Shown here: piece after piece, positions 26,253 through 35,258 of the stretch
Numbering within the stretch: the first letter of the stretch is position 1
Layout of the letters: the number at the start of each line of letters is the position of its first letter
Assembly (NCBI RefSeq): GCF_001005085.2
Contig: NZ_LBMU02000025.1
Location: 62,001-126,000 of the forward strand
Length of the DNA: 64,000 bases
Direction: 5' to 3'
DNA from: Streptomyces humi
Lineage (GTDB): Bacteria > Actinomycetota > Actinomycetes > Streptomycetales > Streptomycetaceae
Position numbers and translations under genes: made by a program
The notes under the pieces: model-generated
Told to the model about the DNA's origin: nothing
What the model saw: only the letters and a program-made list of their open reading frames with translations
The model's database searches: none

Positions 26253-27908
26253 ATGAGTCCCACGCCCCCCGCGCGCCGACTGCGCCCCCGGCTGCCCCGG
26301 AAGGTGTTCTCGCAGGTCCTGCTGATGCAGCTGGCCATCGCCGCGGGGGTGGCGGTGCTCGCGACCGGACTCTTTCTCGCGCCGCTCAGCAAGCAGCTGG
26401 ACCAGGAGGCCATGCACAGGGCCCTGGCGATCGCCCAGACCACGGCCCAGGACCCCCAGATCGCCGAGGGTGTCCTGACCACCCCACCCAGCGTGGACGG
26501 GCCGGTGCAGAAGGAGGCGGAGCGGATCCGGAAGGCCACCGACGCCGAGTACATCGTGGTGATGGACAAGGGCGGATTCCGCTGGTCGCACACCACGCCC
26601 TCGGAGATCGGCCGGCATGTGTCGACCAGCCCCAAGGAGGCGCTGGACGGCGAGGAGGTCATGCAGATCGACAACGGCACCCTGGGCCGCTCCGCCCGGG
26701 GCAAGGTGCCGCTGTACGACTCGAAGCACCGGATCATCGGGGCGGTCTCGGTCGGAATCGCGTACAACAGTGTGCGGGCGCGGTTGCTCAGCACGATCCC
26801 CGGACTGTTCGCGTACGCCGGCGGCGCTCTCGCGGTCGGTGCGCTGGCCGCCTGGCTGATCTCCCGGAGGGTCCAGCGGCAGACCCGTGACCTGGCCTTC
26901 TCCGACATCTCAGCGCTGCTCGCGGAGCGCGAGGCGATGCTGCACGGCATCCGGGAAGGCGTCGTCGCCCTCGACCGCGGCGGCCGGATCCGGCTGCTGA
27001 ACGACGAGGCCCGGCGGTTGCTCGGCATCGGTGACGAGGCCGTCGGCCGGTCCCCCGACGAGGCGCTCGGCGCGGGCCGTACCACCGATGTGCTGGCCGG
27101 CCGGGTGACCGGCACCGACCTGCTCACCGTGCGCGGCCAGCGGGTCCTGGTCGCCAACCGGATGCCCACCGACGACGGCGGCGCCGTCGCCACCCTGCGC
27201 GACCGGACCGAGCTGGAACAGCTGGGCCGCGAACTCGACTCCACGCGCGGGCTGATCGACGCCCTGCGCGCCCAGGACCACGAGCACGCCAACCGCATGC
27301 ACACCCTGCTCGGGCTGCTGGAACTGGAGATGTACGACGACGCCGTGGAGTTCGTCGGCGAGGTGGTCGGTGACCACCGGGTCACCGCCGAGCAGGTCAC
27401 GGAGAAGATCCAGGACCCGCTGCTGGCCGCCCTGCTGGTCGGCAAGGCCACCGTCGCGGCCGAGCGCGGGGTCGCCCTGTGGGTGTCGGACCGCACCTGG
27501 CTGCCGGACCGGCTGATCGACCCCAGAGGGCTGGTCACGGTCGTGGGCAACCTCGTCGACAACGCGCTGGACGCGGTCGCCGGCACTCCGCACGCGCGCG
27601 TGGAGGTCGAACTGCGCACCGAGGGACGTGCGGTCGTCCTCAGGGTGGGCGACACCGGGCCCGGGATCCCGGCGGAGCAGCGGGAGCTGGCGTTCACCGA
27701 GGGGTGGTCCACCAAGAAGCCGCCCGCGCACGGCAAGCGCGGCATCGGACTGCCCCTGGTGCGCCGGCTCGCCGAACGCCAGGGCGGCAGCGCGTCCGTG
27801 GGCGACGCGGACGGCGGCGGCGCGCAGTTCACGGTGGTGCTGCCCGAGGCGCTGACCGAGCCGGAGCTGGAACCGGTGCCCGTACCGGCCGACGAGGACG
27901 CACGATGA
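26253..27908 (+). CDS. Sensor histidine kinase, CitA/DctS type
   Basis: Membrane sensor kinase of about 551 residues. TM1 lies at about 20-42, an extracytoplasmic PAS-like sensor (PDC/sCACHE) at about 43-175, and TM2 at about 178-200. A cytoplasmic PAS domain spans about 225-320. The SpoOB-type phosphoacceptor region has the histidine in DHEHANRMHTLLGLLE. The HATPase domain carries NLVDNALDA, DTGPGIP and GKRGIGLPL. Relatives sense C4-dicarboxylates or citrate. The start is uncertain: ATG 26253 fits the usual short basic N-terminus, GTG 26220 is the alternative, and neither has a strong SD. It is coupled to the next gene by ATGA. Confidence 0.9.
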   Translation: MSPTPPARRLRPRLPRKVFSQVLLMQLAIAAGVAVLATGLFLAPLSKQLDQEAMHRALAIAQTTAQDPQIAEGVLTTPPSVDGPVQKEAERIRKATDAEYIVVMDKGGFRWSHTTPSEIGRHVSTSPKEALDGEEVMQIDNGTLGRSARGKVPLYDSKHRIIGAVSVGIAYNSVRARLLSTIPGLFAYAGGALAVGALAAWLISRRVQRQTRDLAFSDISALLAEREAMLHGIREGVVALDRGGRIRLLNDEARRLLGIGDEAVGRSPDEALGAGRTTDVLAGRVTGTDLLTVRGQRVLVANRMPTDDGGAVATLRDRTELEQLGRELDSTRGLIDALRAQDHEHANRMHTLLGLLELEMYDDAVEFVGEVVGDHRVTAEQVTEKIQDPLLAALLVGKATVAAERGVALWVSDRTWLPDRLIDPRGLVTVVGNLVDNALDAVAGTPHARVEVELRTEGRAVVLRVGDTGPGIPAEQRELAFTEGWSTKKPPAHGKRGIGLPLVRRLAERQGGSASVGDADGGGAQFTVVLPEALTEPELEPVPVPADEDAR

Positions 27909-28609
27909 CCGAGGGACGAGGAAGCGCCGTGATCGAGGTCCTGGTCGTGGACGACGACACCCGGGTCGCCCGGGTCAACGCGGCCTACGTCGAGAAGGTG
28001 CCCGGCTTCCACGTGGCCGGTGAGGCCCACAACGCGGCCGAGGCGCTGCGTCAGTTGGAGGCCCTCCCCTGCCTCGACCTGGTCCTGATGGACCACTACC
28101 TGCCCGACGACACGGGCCTCGCGGTGGTCCAGGAGATGCGGCGGCGCGGCCACCAGACCGATGTGATCATGGTGACGGCGGCCCGGGACGTCTCGACCGT
28201 CCAGGCGGCCATGCGCCAGGGTGCCCTCCAGTACCTGGTGAAGCCGTTCGCGTTCGCGGGGCTGCGGGCCAAGCTGGAGGCGTACGCGCAGCTGCGGCGC
28301 ACCCTGGACGGCGGCGGCGAGGCCGAACAGGCCGAGGTCGACCGCATCTTCGGTGCCCTGTCCGCGCCGTCCGAGCTGGCGCTGCCCAAGGGGCACTCCC
28401 CCACCACCGCCGAGCTGGTCCGCCGGTCGCTGATGAACGCCGAGAGCCCGCTGTCGGCCCAGGAGATCGCCGAGCGGACCGGGGTGAGCCGCCAGACCGC
28501 CCAGCGCTACCTCAAGCTCCTGGAGCGCACCGGACGGGCCCGGCTGACCCTCAAGTACGGCGACGCGGGCCGCCCCGAACACCGTTACGTGTGGGCGACC
28601 CGCGGCTGA
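27905..28609 (+). CDS. Response regulator, CitB/DcuR family
   Basis: A 234-residue cytosolic regulator, cognate partner of the kinase. Its receiver domain (about 10-130) has VVDDD, the phosphoacceptor in LVLMDHYLPDD, and LVKPF. The C-terminal helix-turn-helix (about 175-225) reads SAQEIAERTGVSRQTAQRYL. The ATG at 27905 overlaps the kinase stop (ATGA). A GTG at 27929 with GAGGAAG five bases upstream also fits, and is where the paralogue at 31667 begins. It probably controls a nearby uptake system such as the NitT/TauT-type transporter downstream, which is inference from position. Confidence 0.92.
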   Translation: MTEGRGSAVIEVLVVDDDTRVARVNAAYVEKVPGFHVAGEAHNAAEALRQLEALPCLDLVLMDHYLPDDTGLAVVQEMRRRGHQTDVIMVTAARDVSTVQAAMRQGALQYLVKPFAFAGLRAKLEAYAQLRRTLDGGGEAEQAEVDRIFGALSAPSELALPKGHSPTTAELVRRSLMNAESPLSAQEIAERTGVSRQTAQRYLKLLERTGRARLTLKYGDAGRPEHRYVWATRG

Positions 28610-28645
28610 GACACACTGCGCGGCGGCTTTCTGCTCGGTAGTGGT

Positions 28646-28732
28646 CTGCTCGGCAGCCGCCTGCTTCGCTGCTTCTGCTCGGCAGCCGCCTGCTTCGCTG
28701 CTTCTGCTCGGCAGCCGCCTGCTTCGCTGCCC
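28646..28732. repeat. Three tandem 29-bp repeats downstream of the ABC binding-protein gene
   Basis: Unit CTGCTCGGCAGCCGCCTGCT.. begins at 28646, 28675 and 28704, nearly identical, with partial units at both ends. The final GCAGCGAAG of the binding-protein coding end resembles the unit, as if the gene end had been duplicated. Each unit can fold GCAGC/GCTGC, so the array may serve as terminator between the convergent genes. Confidence 0.9.
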
Positions 28733-28733
28733 C

Positions 28734-29792
28734 CTACTTCGCTGCCTTGACGAACTCCGTCGTGTAGGTCTTGCCGAGGTCGACATCGTGGTTCTGGATG
28801 TTCGTGTTGAACGCCTTGAGCACCTTCTCCACGGTCTCGGGGCCGTTCTCGGGCATCACACCGTCGTCGGTGAACATCGGCAGCGTGCTCTTGATGGACT
28901 GCGTGTAGAGGGCCTTGTCGCCCTGGGCGTAGTCGGCCGGCATCTTGGCCGCGATCTCGGCGGCGCTGTGGGTGGACATCCACTTGAGCGTCTTGACGAA
29001 CGCATTGACCATCTTCTGGACGGTGTCCTTGTGGCTGTTGACCCAGTCCGTCTGCATGTACAGGCTGGACGACGGGTACGGCCCGCCGAGCGCCTTCTGG
29101 GAACCCTCCGGCGTCCGCATGTCCAGGAGGATCTTGCCCGCCTTCTTGTCCAGGATGGTCGCGACGGTCGGATCCGTCGTCATCCCACCGTCGATGGACC
29201 CCTGCTGGAGCGCCGAGATGAAGGTCGCGCCCGCACCGACGGCGACCGGCGAGAAGTCGCTGACCTTCACGCCGTTCTTGACGGCGAGGTACTTGGTCAG
29301 GAAGTCGGTCGACGAACCGAGGCTGGTGATGCCGAGCTTCTTGCCCTTGAAGTCCTTGGGCGACGTGATGTCACCGGCGGCCTTGGTGGAGACGATCTCG
29401 ACCTCGCCGGGCGCCCGGGAGAACTGCACGACGGACTCCACCGCCTTGCCCTTGGTCTGGAGGTCCAGCGTGTGGTCGTAGAAGCCGACCGTGCCCTGGA
29501 CCTGCCCGGCGACGAGGGCCGTCTCGGCCTGCACACCGGCCGGCTCGGTCAGCAGTTCCACGTCGAGTCCCTCGGCGTCGAAGTAGCCGAGCCGCTGGGT
29601 GAGCATCGCCGGGAGGTAGATGACCTTGTCCAGGCCGCCGACCATGATCTTGACCTTCGTGCCCTTTCCGTCGCCCTTGCCGGCGGAGCCGCTGGAGGTC
29701 GTGCTCGCCGCGTCGTTGGCGCAGGCGGTCAGGGAGGACAGGGCGAGCAGGCCGGCGGCGGCCAGGGTGGTGTATCTGGCGGACTTGCGCAT
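28734..29792 (-). CDS. ABC transporter substrate-binding lipoprotein (NitT/TauT, SsuA/THI5-like)
   Basis: A 352-residue extracytoplasmic binding protein anchored by lipid. A signal peptide with lipobox LTAC ends at Cys-25 or so (LLALSSLTACAND), followed by a Ser/Gly/Lys linker. The NMT1/SsuA-like fold covers about 45-340 (VGGLDKVIYLPAMLTQRLGYF, GSIDGGMTTDP). Such systems import nitrate, sulfonates, taurine, thiamine precursors or pyrimidines; the sequence alone does not pick one. The ATG at 29792 has AAGGA about nine bases upstream. It is the third gene of an ATPase-permease-binding protein operon. Confidence 0.92.
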   Translation of the reverse strand: MRKSARYTTLAAAGLLALSSLTACANDAASTTSSGSAGKGDGKGTKVKIMVGGLDKVIYLPAMLTQRLGYFDAEGLDVELLTEPAGVQAETALVAGQVQGTVGFYDHTLDLQTKGKAVESVVQFSRAPGEVEIVSTKAAGDITSPKDFKGKKLGITSLGSSTDFLTKYLAVKNGVKVSDFSPVAVGAGATFISALQQGSIDGGMTTDPTVATILDKKAGKILLDMRTPEGSQKALGGPYPSSSLYMQTDWVNSHKDTVQKMVNAFVKTLKWMSTHSAAEIAAKMPADYAQGDKALYTQSIKSTLPMFTDDGVMPENGPETVEKVLKAFNTNIQNHDVDLGKTYTTEFVKAAK

Positions 29793-29839
29793 GACGTTCA
29801 CGTCCTTGTGAGTGGCGGTGCGGGAGGAGAAGGCCGGGT

Positions 29840-30703
29840 TCAGCTGTCGGAGTCCGACGGCTTCCAGCGGAAGATGCGGCGCTCGGCGAAGGTGAGCAGC
29901 CCCTCGGCGGCGAGCGCGACGACGGCGAGGATGACCATCGCGGCGTACACACCGGCCGCGTTGAAGGTGCCCTGCGACTGCGCGACGAGCAGGCCGATGC
30001 CCTTCGTGGCGCCGATGTACTCGCCGACGATGGCGCCGATGAGGGCGAAGCCGAAGCTGACGTGGAGGCTGGTGAAGATCCACGAGGTGGCGGACGGGAT
30101 GACCACCTGGAGGGTCACCCGGCGGTCGCTGGCACCCAGGATCCGGGCGTTGGCGACGAGGTTGCGGTCCACCTCGCGGGCGCCCTGGAAGGCGTTGAAG
30201 AACACCGGGAAGAACACCAGGACGACGGCCGAGGCGACCTTGGAGGAGGCGCCGAGCCCGAACCAGATCACGAAGATCGGGGCCAGCACGATCCTGGGGA
30301 TCGAGTTGAGCACCTTGATGTAGGGGCCCAGGACGTCGGCGAGGAACGCGATCCGTCCCAGGGCGATGCCGAAGACGACACCGGCGGCGACACCGATGAC
30401 CCAGCCGAGCAGCGCCTCGTAGAGCGTGTACCAGATCTGCTCGCCGAGGGAGCCGAGTGCGGTGCCGTGGGTCATCCAGGTCCAGATCTGGTCCCAGATC
30501 TTCGACGGCATCGAGAAGTTGAACGGGTCGATGGCACCGGCCCGGGACAGGACCTCCCACAGGCCGAGGACGGCCACCAGGAGCAGCACCCGCACGGTGT
30601 ACACGATCGCCTTGCGTCTGCGGGCGGCCTGGGCCCGCGTCTGGGCGCGGTCCGAGGTCTTGGCCGTCTCGACGACCGGTGTGCTGAGGACGTCAGGCGA
30701 CAT
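29840..30703 (-). CDS. ABC transporter permease (NitT/TauT type)
   Basis: A 287-residue inner-membrane permease with about six hydrophobic segments after a basic N-terminus. The coupling-loop motif GASDRRVTLQVVIPSATSWIF lies near residue 195 and matches the EAA loop of the SsuC/TauC group. The ATG at 30703 has GAGGGG eight bases before it and overlaps the ATPase gene by 11 bp. GTG 30721 is a possible earlier start. It functions with the adjacent ATPase and binding protein. Confidence 0.92.
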   Translation of the reverse strand: MSPDVLSTPVVETAKTSDRAQTRAQAARRRKAIVYTVRVLLLVAVLGLWEVLSRAGAIDPFNFSMPSKIWDQIWTWMTHGTALGSLGEQIWYTLYEALLGWVIGVAAGVVFGIALGRIAFLADVLGPYIKVLNSIPRIVLAPIFVIWFGLGASSKVASAVVLVFFPVFFNAFQGAREVDRNLVANARILGASDRRVTLQVVIPSATSWIFTSLHVSFGFALIGAIVGEYIGATKGIGLLVAQSQGTFNAAGVYAAMVILAVVALAAEGLLTFAERRIFRWKPSDSDS

Positions 30704-31508
30704 GGGCGGCGCCCCTCTCACGGGTGATGCGGACCTCTTCGCCGAGGGACTCCCAGATCTCGCGGTAGATCTCGATGAACCGCGGCTCCAGACGCACCGA
30801 CTCGACCTTGCGGGGGCGGGGCAGGTCGATGTCGAAGACCTGCTTGACGGTCGCCGGCCCGGCGGTCATGACGACGACCTTGTCGGCCAGCGCGATGGAC
30901 TCCTCCAGGTCGTGCGTGACGAACACGACGGAGGCGCCGGTGCCCTCCCACAGTTCGAGGAGTTCGTCCGACATCAGTGCCCGGGTCTGCACGTCGAGCG
31001 CGGAGAACGGCTCGTCCATGAGCAGGATCTCGGGGTCGTTGACGAAGGTCGCGGCGAGCGCCACCCGCTTGCGCTGGCCGCCGGAGAGCTGGTGCGGGTA
31101 GCGGTCCTCGAAGGCGGCGAGGCCGACCCTGGCCAGCCAGGCGCGGGCCTTCTCCTTCGCCTCCGCCTTGGGCACGCCCCGGAAGCGGGGCCCCGCCATC
31201 ACGTTGGACAGCACGGTCCGCCAGGGGAAGGTGGCGTCCTGCTGGAAGACGAAACCGACCTTGTCACCGACGCCGGCGACCGGCTGACCGGCCACCAGGA
31301 CATCCCCCTCAGTGGGCTCCTCCAGCCCGCTGACCAGGGTCAGCGTGGTGGACTTACCGCAACCCGTCGGCCCCACGACGGCCACGAACTCACCACGTCC
31401 GACGGTGAGGTCGAGGTCGCGGACAGCCGTGTGCAGACCCCCCGACGGGGTCTTGAAGATCTTGCTCGCGCCCCGTAGCTCGATGGCGGGGCTGGTGTCT
31501 GCGCTCAT
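30693..31508 (-). CDS. ABC transporter ATP-binding protein (NitT/TauT type)
   Basis: A 271-residue cytoplasmic ATPase energising the transporter. Walker A GPTGCGKST is near residue 47, Q-loop VFQQDATF near 90, signature LSGGQRKRV near 145, Walker B ILLMDEPFSALD near 168, and switch histidine VFVTHD near 203. The open frame extends to 31580, but the ATG at 31508 (MSADTSPAIEL) begins the family homology. It is the first gene of the operon, divergent from an orphan response regulator with 158 bp between, so that regulator is a natural candidate for controlling it. Confidence 0.93.
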   Translation of the reverse strand: MSADTSPAIELRGASKIFKTPSGGLHTAVRDLDLTVGRGEFVAVVGPTGCGKSTTLTLVSGLEEPTEGDVLVAGQPVAGVGDKVGFVFQQDATFPWRTVLSNVMAGPRFRGVPKAEAKEKARAWLARVGLAAFEDRYPHQLSGGQRKRVALAATFVNDPEILLMDEPFSALDVQTRALMSDELLELWEGTGASVVFVTHDLEESIALADKVVVMTAGPATVKQVFDIDLPRPRKVESVRLEPRFIEIYREIWESLGEEVRITRERGAAHVA

Positions 31509-31666
31509 GGGCCGGGACGGTAGGTGTGGCACGGACCACAGCAGCAGTCTTCTGGGCGCAAGCCGTTCTTTTGCTCGCAAGCACCTGTTGTGCTCATTTT
31601 GCGCGCGCTACAACTGCGCAGACGAAACACGGGCTTAACGCTCGCCGGCCTTGAAGGAGAGGCCTG

Positions 31667-32359
31667 ATGATTGACGTTCTGGTGGTCGACGACGACTTCC
31701 GCGTCGCTGAGATAAACGCCAAGTACGTGGGGAAGGTTCCCGGCTTCCGGGTGGCCGCCCGCGCGCACAGTGCTGCCCAGGCCCTGGCCGCCGTGGAACG
31801 CGGCACCATCGACCTGGTCCTGCTGGACCACTACCTGCCGGACCAGACCGGTCTCGAACTCGTCCACCGGATGCGCGAACAGGGGCATGGCACGGACGTC
31901 ATCATGATCACGGCGGCCAGCGACGTGACCACCGTCCAGCGCGCGATGCGCCTGGGTGCCCTGCACTACCTGGTCAAGCCGTTCACCTTCGCCGCGCTGC
32001 GCACCCGCCTCGACTCCTACGCGGCACTGCGCCGTACCGTCGACCGGGTCGGCGGCCGGGGCCTGACCGGGCAGGAGCAGGTCGACCGGATCTTCGGCGC
32101 CCTGCGTACGTCACCCGCCCCGTCGGCACCCGGGCTGCCCAGCGGTCACTCCGAGCCGACCACGGACCTCATCTGCGGTGTCCTGCACCGCGCCGGCCAT
32201 CCGCTGTCGGCCCACGAGGTCGCCGCCGAGACCGGCCTGAGCCGCTCGACCGCCCAGCGCTACCTCCGCCACCTCGAACAGGCCGGCCGGCTGCGCCTCA
32301 CCCTGAAGTACGGCGACACGGGCCGCCCGGAACACCGGTACGCCTGGGTGGCGCCGTAG
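31667..32359 (+). CDS. Orphan response regulator, CitB/DcuR family, paralogue of the 27.9-kb gene
   Basis: A 230-residue regulator closely similar along its length to the one at 27905-28609 (VLVVDDD, LVLLDHYLPDQTGL, LVKPFTFAALR, HTH LSRSTAQRYLRHLE, and the shared ending LTLKYGD.GRPEHRY). The receiver aspartate is present. The ATG at 31667 has AAGGAG nine bases upstream. No kinase gene adjoins it, unlike its paralogue. It is divergent from the ABC operon and ends three bases before the convergent symporter gene, which leaves no room for an ordinary terminator. Confidence 0.92.
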   Translation: MIDVLVVDDDFRVAEINAKYVGKVPGFRVAARAHSAAQALAAVERGTIDLVLLDHYLPDQTGLELVHRMREQGHGTDVIMITAASDVTTVQRAMRLGALHYLVKPFTFAALRTRLDSYAALRRTVDRVGGRGLTGQEQVDRIFGALRTSPAPSAPGLPSGHSEPTTDLICGVLHRAGHPLSAHEVAAETGLSRSTAQRYLRHLEQAGRLRLTLKYGDTGRPEHRYAWVAP

Positions 32360-32362
32360 CTC

Positions 32363-33955
32363 CTACACGGCCCCCGCCCCGGTCAGCGACCGCACCTCGG
32401 TCTCCGCGTACCTGCCCTCGTCCGGTACCTCGTCCGAGGTGACCGTACCGAGCCAGCCGGCCAGGAAACCCAGCGGAATGGAGACGATCCCCGGGTTCTG
32501 CAACGGGAAGTACTGGAAGTCGACATCCGGGAACAGCGCCCCCGGGCTCCCGGACACCACCGGGGACAGCGCGACCAGCACCAGAGCGGGGACGAGTCCG
32601 CCGTATACGGCCCACACCGCGCCGCGGGTCGTGAAGCCTCCCCAGAACAGCGAGTACAGCAGTACCGGCAGATTGGCCGAGGCGGCCACCGCGAAGGCCA
32701 GGCCCACCAGGAAGGCGACGTTGAGGTCACGGGCCAGCAGGCCGAGAGCGATGGCCAGCACTCCGATGCCGACCGCGGCGGTGCGCGCCACCGCCACCTC
32801 GCCGCGCTGTCGTGCGTGCGGCCTGCGCAGCGTGGCGTACAGGTCGTGGGCGACGGACGCCGAGGAGGCGAGGGTGATCCCGGCGACCACGGCGAGGATG
32901 GTCGCGAAGGCAACGGCGGCGACGACCGCGAACAGAACCGTTCCACCGGTGGAACCCACGCCGCCGCCCAGATCGAGCGCCAGCAGGGGGACCGCGGTGT
33001 TCCCCGACTCGTTCGACGCGCGCACCGTGTCCGTCCCGACGACGGCGGCGGCTCCGAAGCCCAGCACGATCGCCATCAGATAGAAGCCGCCGATCAGCGC
33101 GATCGACCACACCGTGGACCGCCGGGCCGCCCTCGCGGTCGGCACCGTGTAGAACCGCGACAGGATGTGCGGCAGCCCCGCCGTGCCCAGCACCAGCGCC
33201 AGGCCCAGGCTGATGAAGTCCAGCCGGGCGCTCCAGCTCCCGCCGTACTTGAGCCCCGGTGCGAGGAACGCCTTGCCGTGCCCGCTGCGCTCCGCGGCCG
33301 TGAGCAGCAACTGGTCGACGTCGCCGTGGAAGCGCAGCAGCACCAGCACGGTCAGTGTCACCGTCCCGCCCATCAACAGGACCGCCTTCACGATCTGGAT
33401 CCAGGTGGTGGCCCGCATCCCGCCCAGCGACACGTAGATCACCATCAGCGCGCCGACCCCGATGACCGTCCACGCCTGGGCGGCCCCGCCGGTCCGTCCC
33501 AGCAGCAGGGCCACCAGGCTGCCCGCCCCCACCATCTGCGCCACCAGATAGAGAACGGAGACGGTGACCGAGGACGTGCCCGCCGCGATCCGCACCGGCC
33601 GCTCGGTCATCCGCGCCGCGATCACGTCGGCGAGGGTGAACCTCCCGCAGTTGCGGACCAGTTCGGCCACCACGAACAGCACGACCAGCCACGCCACCAG
33701 GAAACCCACCACGTACAGCAGTCCGTCGTAGCCGAACAGCGCGATGAGCCCCGTGACACCGAGGAAGGAGGCCGCCGACATGTAGTCACCCGCGATGGCC
33801 AAACCGTTTTCCAACGGCGAGAACAACCGGCCGCCGGCGTAGAACTCCTCCGCCGAACCATGCCGTTTCCTGCTCACCCACGTCGTGATCCCCAGGGTCA
33901 CCGCGACGAACGCGCTGAACAGCAGCAGGGCCAGCGTCTGATGATGGAGCGTCAC
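32363..33955 (-). CDS. Sodium:solute symporter (SSS family, acetate/ActP type)
   Basis: A 530-residue permease with about 13 membrane helices. The family signature regions are present: FYAGGRLFSPLENGLAIAGD, YMSAASFLGVTG, and GLPHILSRFYTVPTARAARRS. The close resemblance to cation/acetate symporters, together with a DUF485 partner gene, supports uptake of acetate or another short carboxylate. The GTG start at 33955 overlaps the DUF485 stop (GTGA), so they are co-translated. It converges on the orphan regulator. Confidence 0.92.
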   Translation of the reverse strand: MTLHHQTLALLLFSAFVAVTLGITTWVSRKRHGSAEEFYAGGRLFSPLENGLAIAGDYMSAASFLGVTGLIALFGYDGLLYVVGFLVAWLVVLFVVAELVRNCGRFTLADVIAARMTERPVRIAAGTSSVTVSVLYLVAQMVGAGSLVALLLGRTGGAAQAWTVIGVGALMVIYVSLGGMRATTWIQIVKAVLLMGGTVTLTVLVLLRFHGDVDQLLLTAAERSGHGKAFLAPGLKYGGSWSARLDFISLGLALVLGTAGLPHILSRFYTVPTARAARRSTVWSIALIGGFYLMAIVLGFGAAAVVGTDTVRASNESGNTAVPLLALDLGGGVGSTGGTVLFAVVAAVAFATILAVVAGITLASSASVAHDLYATLRRPHARQRGEVAVARTAAVGIGVLAIALGLLARDLNVAFLVGLAFAVAASANLPVLLYSLFWGGFTTRGAVWAVYGGLVPALVLVALSPVVSGSPGALFPDVDFQYFPLQNPGIVSIPLGFLAGWLGTVTSDEVPDEGRYAETEVRSLTGAGAV

Positions 33956-34509
33956 AGGACACCGCCCCGCGCGCCACGGGCCAGTTCCTGGGTGTCCCAG
34001 CGCAGGTCCAGTGCGGCACGGTCCCGGCGCAGCCGCGCGTGCCGTGCGTAGGCCCAGGTGAGCACGAACGTCGTGAGGAACTGCCCGAGCCCCGCGACCA
34101 TCGCCACGTTCACCGCTCCGGCGACGGGCCTCGCCATCAGACCGGGCGCGGTCGTCGCAGCGACCACGTACGCCACGTACCAGGTGAGGAAGACGACGGC
34201 CCCCGGCACCACGAACCTCCGGTAACGGGCACGCACCTCCTGGAAGGCCGCGCTGCGCTGCACCTCCAGATACACGTCCCGGGCCCGGAGCGCCGGCCCT
34301 TCCGGCTCGGTTCGTGCCGCCGGTACGGCGGGGGCCGGCGTTCCGGCGCTCTCCACATCGCCCCAGCCGGAGGCCAGCGCGTCGTACCAGGGGTCCTCGT
34401 ACCTGACTTCTCCGGAGGTCGTGCCGTACTCGCCCTGGTCCGAGTGCCGTTCGGCCGAACTCTCGGAGCCGTCCCCGCCGTCGCGGTGACGTCCGTTGCT
34501 TGACTGCAT
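33952..34509 (-). CDS. DUF485 membrane protein, partner of the SSS symporter
   Basis: A 185-residue protein with a long hydrophilic N-terminus (about residues 1-95, Asp/Glu/Ser-rich) and two membrane helices at about 115-138 and 150-172 (VPGAVVFLTWYVAYVVAAT; VAMVAGLGQFLTTFVLTWAY). DUF485 proteins (YjcH) are regularly encoded before acetate symporters and are thought to help their assembly or activity. The N-terminal extension is longer than in the short enterobacterial type. ATG 34509 is taken; no clear SD is visible, and TTG 34554 would add 15 residues. Confidence 0.85.
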   Translation of the reverse strand: MQSSNGRHRDGGDGSESSAERHSDQGEYGTTSGEVRYEDPWYDALASGWGDVESAGTPAPAVPAARTEPEGPALRARDVYLEVQRSAAFQEVRARYRRFVVPGAVVFLTWYVAYVVAATTAPGLMARPVAGAVNVAMVAGLGQFLTTFVLTWAYARHARLRRDRAALDLRWDTQELARGARGGVL

Positions 34510-34577
34510 GCCCAAGGATGGACAGATCGGGAAGATCCCTGACTCTCTTCTCAAGTCTCTTCACCCCATCAGGTGAC

Positions 34578-35258
34578 TCAGTTCGCCGGTGGCCTCACCA
34601 GCCCCTTCCCGTAGGCGTAACGCACGGCCTGCGCGCGGTCCTTGAGTCCCGTCTTGGCGAACAGGTTGTTGATGTGTGTCTTCACCGTCGCGGTCGAGAC
34701 GTGCAGTCTCCGCGCGATCTCCTGGTTGCTGAGACCCTCGGCGATCAGCACCAGGACCTCGGTCTCCCGTACGGTCAGCCCGTCCGGTGCCTCGGCGGCG
34801 GGCGTCGGCGGCTGCTCGGGCTGCGACAGTCTCTCCAGCAGCCGTCGCTGGATGCTCGGTGACAGTCCCGCGTCTCCCGAGAGCACGCTCTCCACGGCCC
34901 GGACGATCTCGTCGCCACCCGCGTCCTTGGTCAGGTAGCCACGGGCGCCGGCCCGCAGCGCCGGGAACAGCGACTCGTCGTCCGCGAACGTGGTGAGCAC
35001 CACGACCTGAGTCCCCGGGTACTGCGAGCGGATCCGCCGGGTCGCCTCCACCCCGTCGCAGCGCGGCATCCGCAGGTCCATCAGCACCACGTCCGGGGCG
35101 AGCTCACCGACCAGCCGCACCGCCTCCTCCCCGTCGCCCGCCGCTCCGACGACCTCCACACCGGGCAGCAGCCCGAGGAGCATCACGATGCCCTCCCTGA
35201 CCACCGTCTGGTCGTCCACGACCACCACTCGCGCGGGCTTCTTCCCGCCCTCCGTCAT
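34578..35258 (-). CDS. Response regulator, NarL/LuxR family
   Basis: A 226-residue regulator. The receiver domain (about 9-125) has VVVVDDQ, the phosphoacceptor in VVLMDLRMPRCDG, and YLTKDAGG. The LuxR-type HTH (about 160-220) reads LTVRETEVLVLIAEGLSNQE and VSTATVKTHINNLFAKTG. Its ATG overlaps the stop of the kinase gene (ATGA), so it is the cognate partner. A set of GGGTGGA half-sites upstream of the operon is a possible binding site. Confidence 0.95.
   Translation of the reverse strand: MTEGGKKPARVVVVDDQTVVREGIVMLLGLLPGVEVVGAAGDGEEAVRLVGELAPDVVLMDLRMPRCDGVEATRRIRSQYPGTQVVVLTTFADDESLFPALRAGARGYLTKDAGGDEIVRAVESVLSGDAGLSPSIQRRLLERLSQPEQPPTPAAEAPDGLTVRETEVLVLIAEGLSNQEIARRLHVSTATVKTHINNLFAKTGLKDRAQAVRYAYGKGLVRPPAN

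Noticed and set aside
28646..28732. CRISPR-like array from the 29-bp repeats
   Set aside because: The units are directly adjacent with no spacers, so this is an ordinary tandem repeat.
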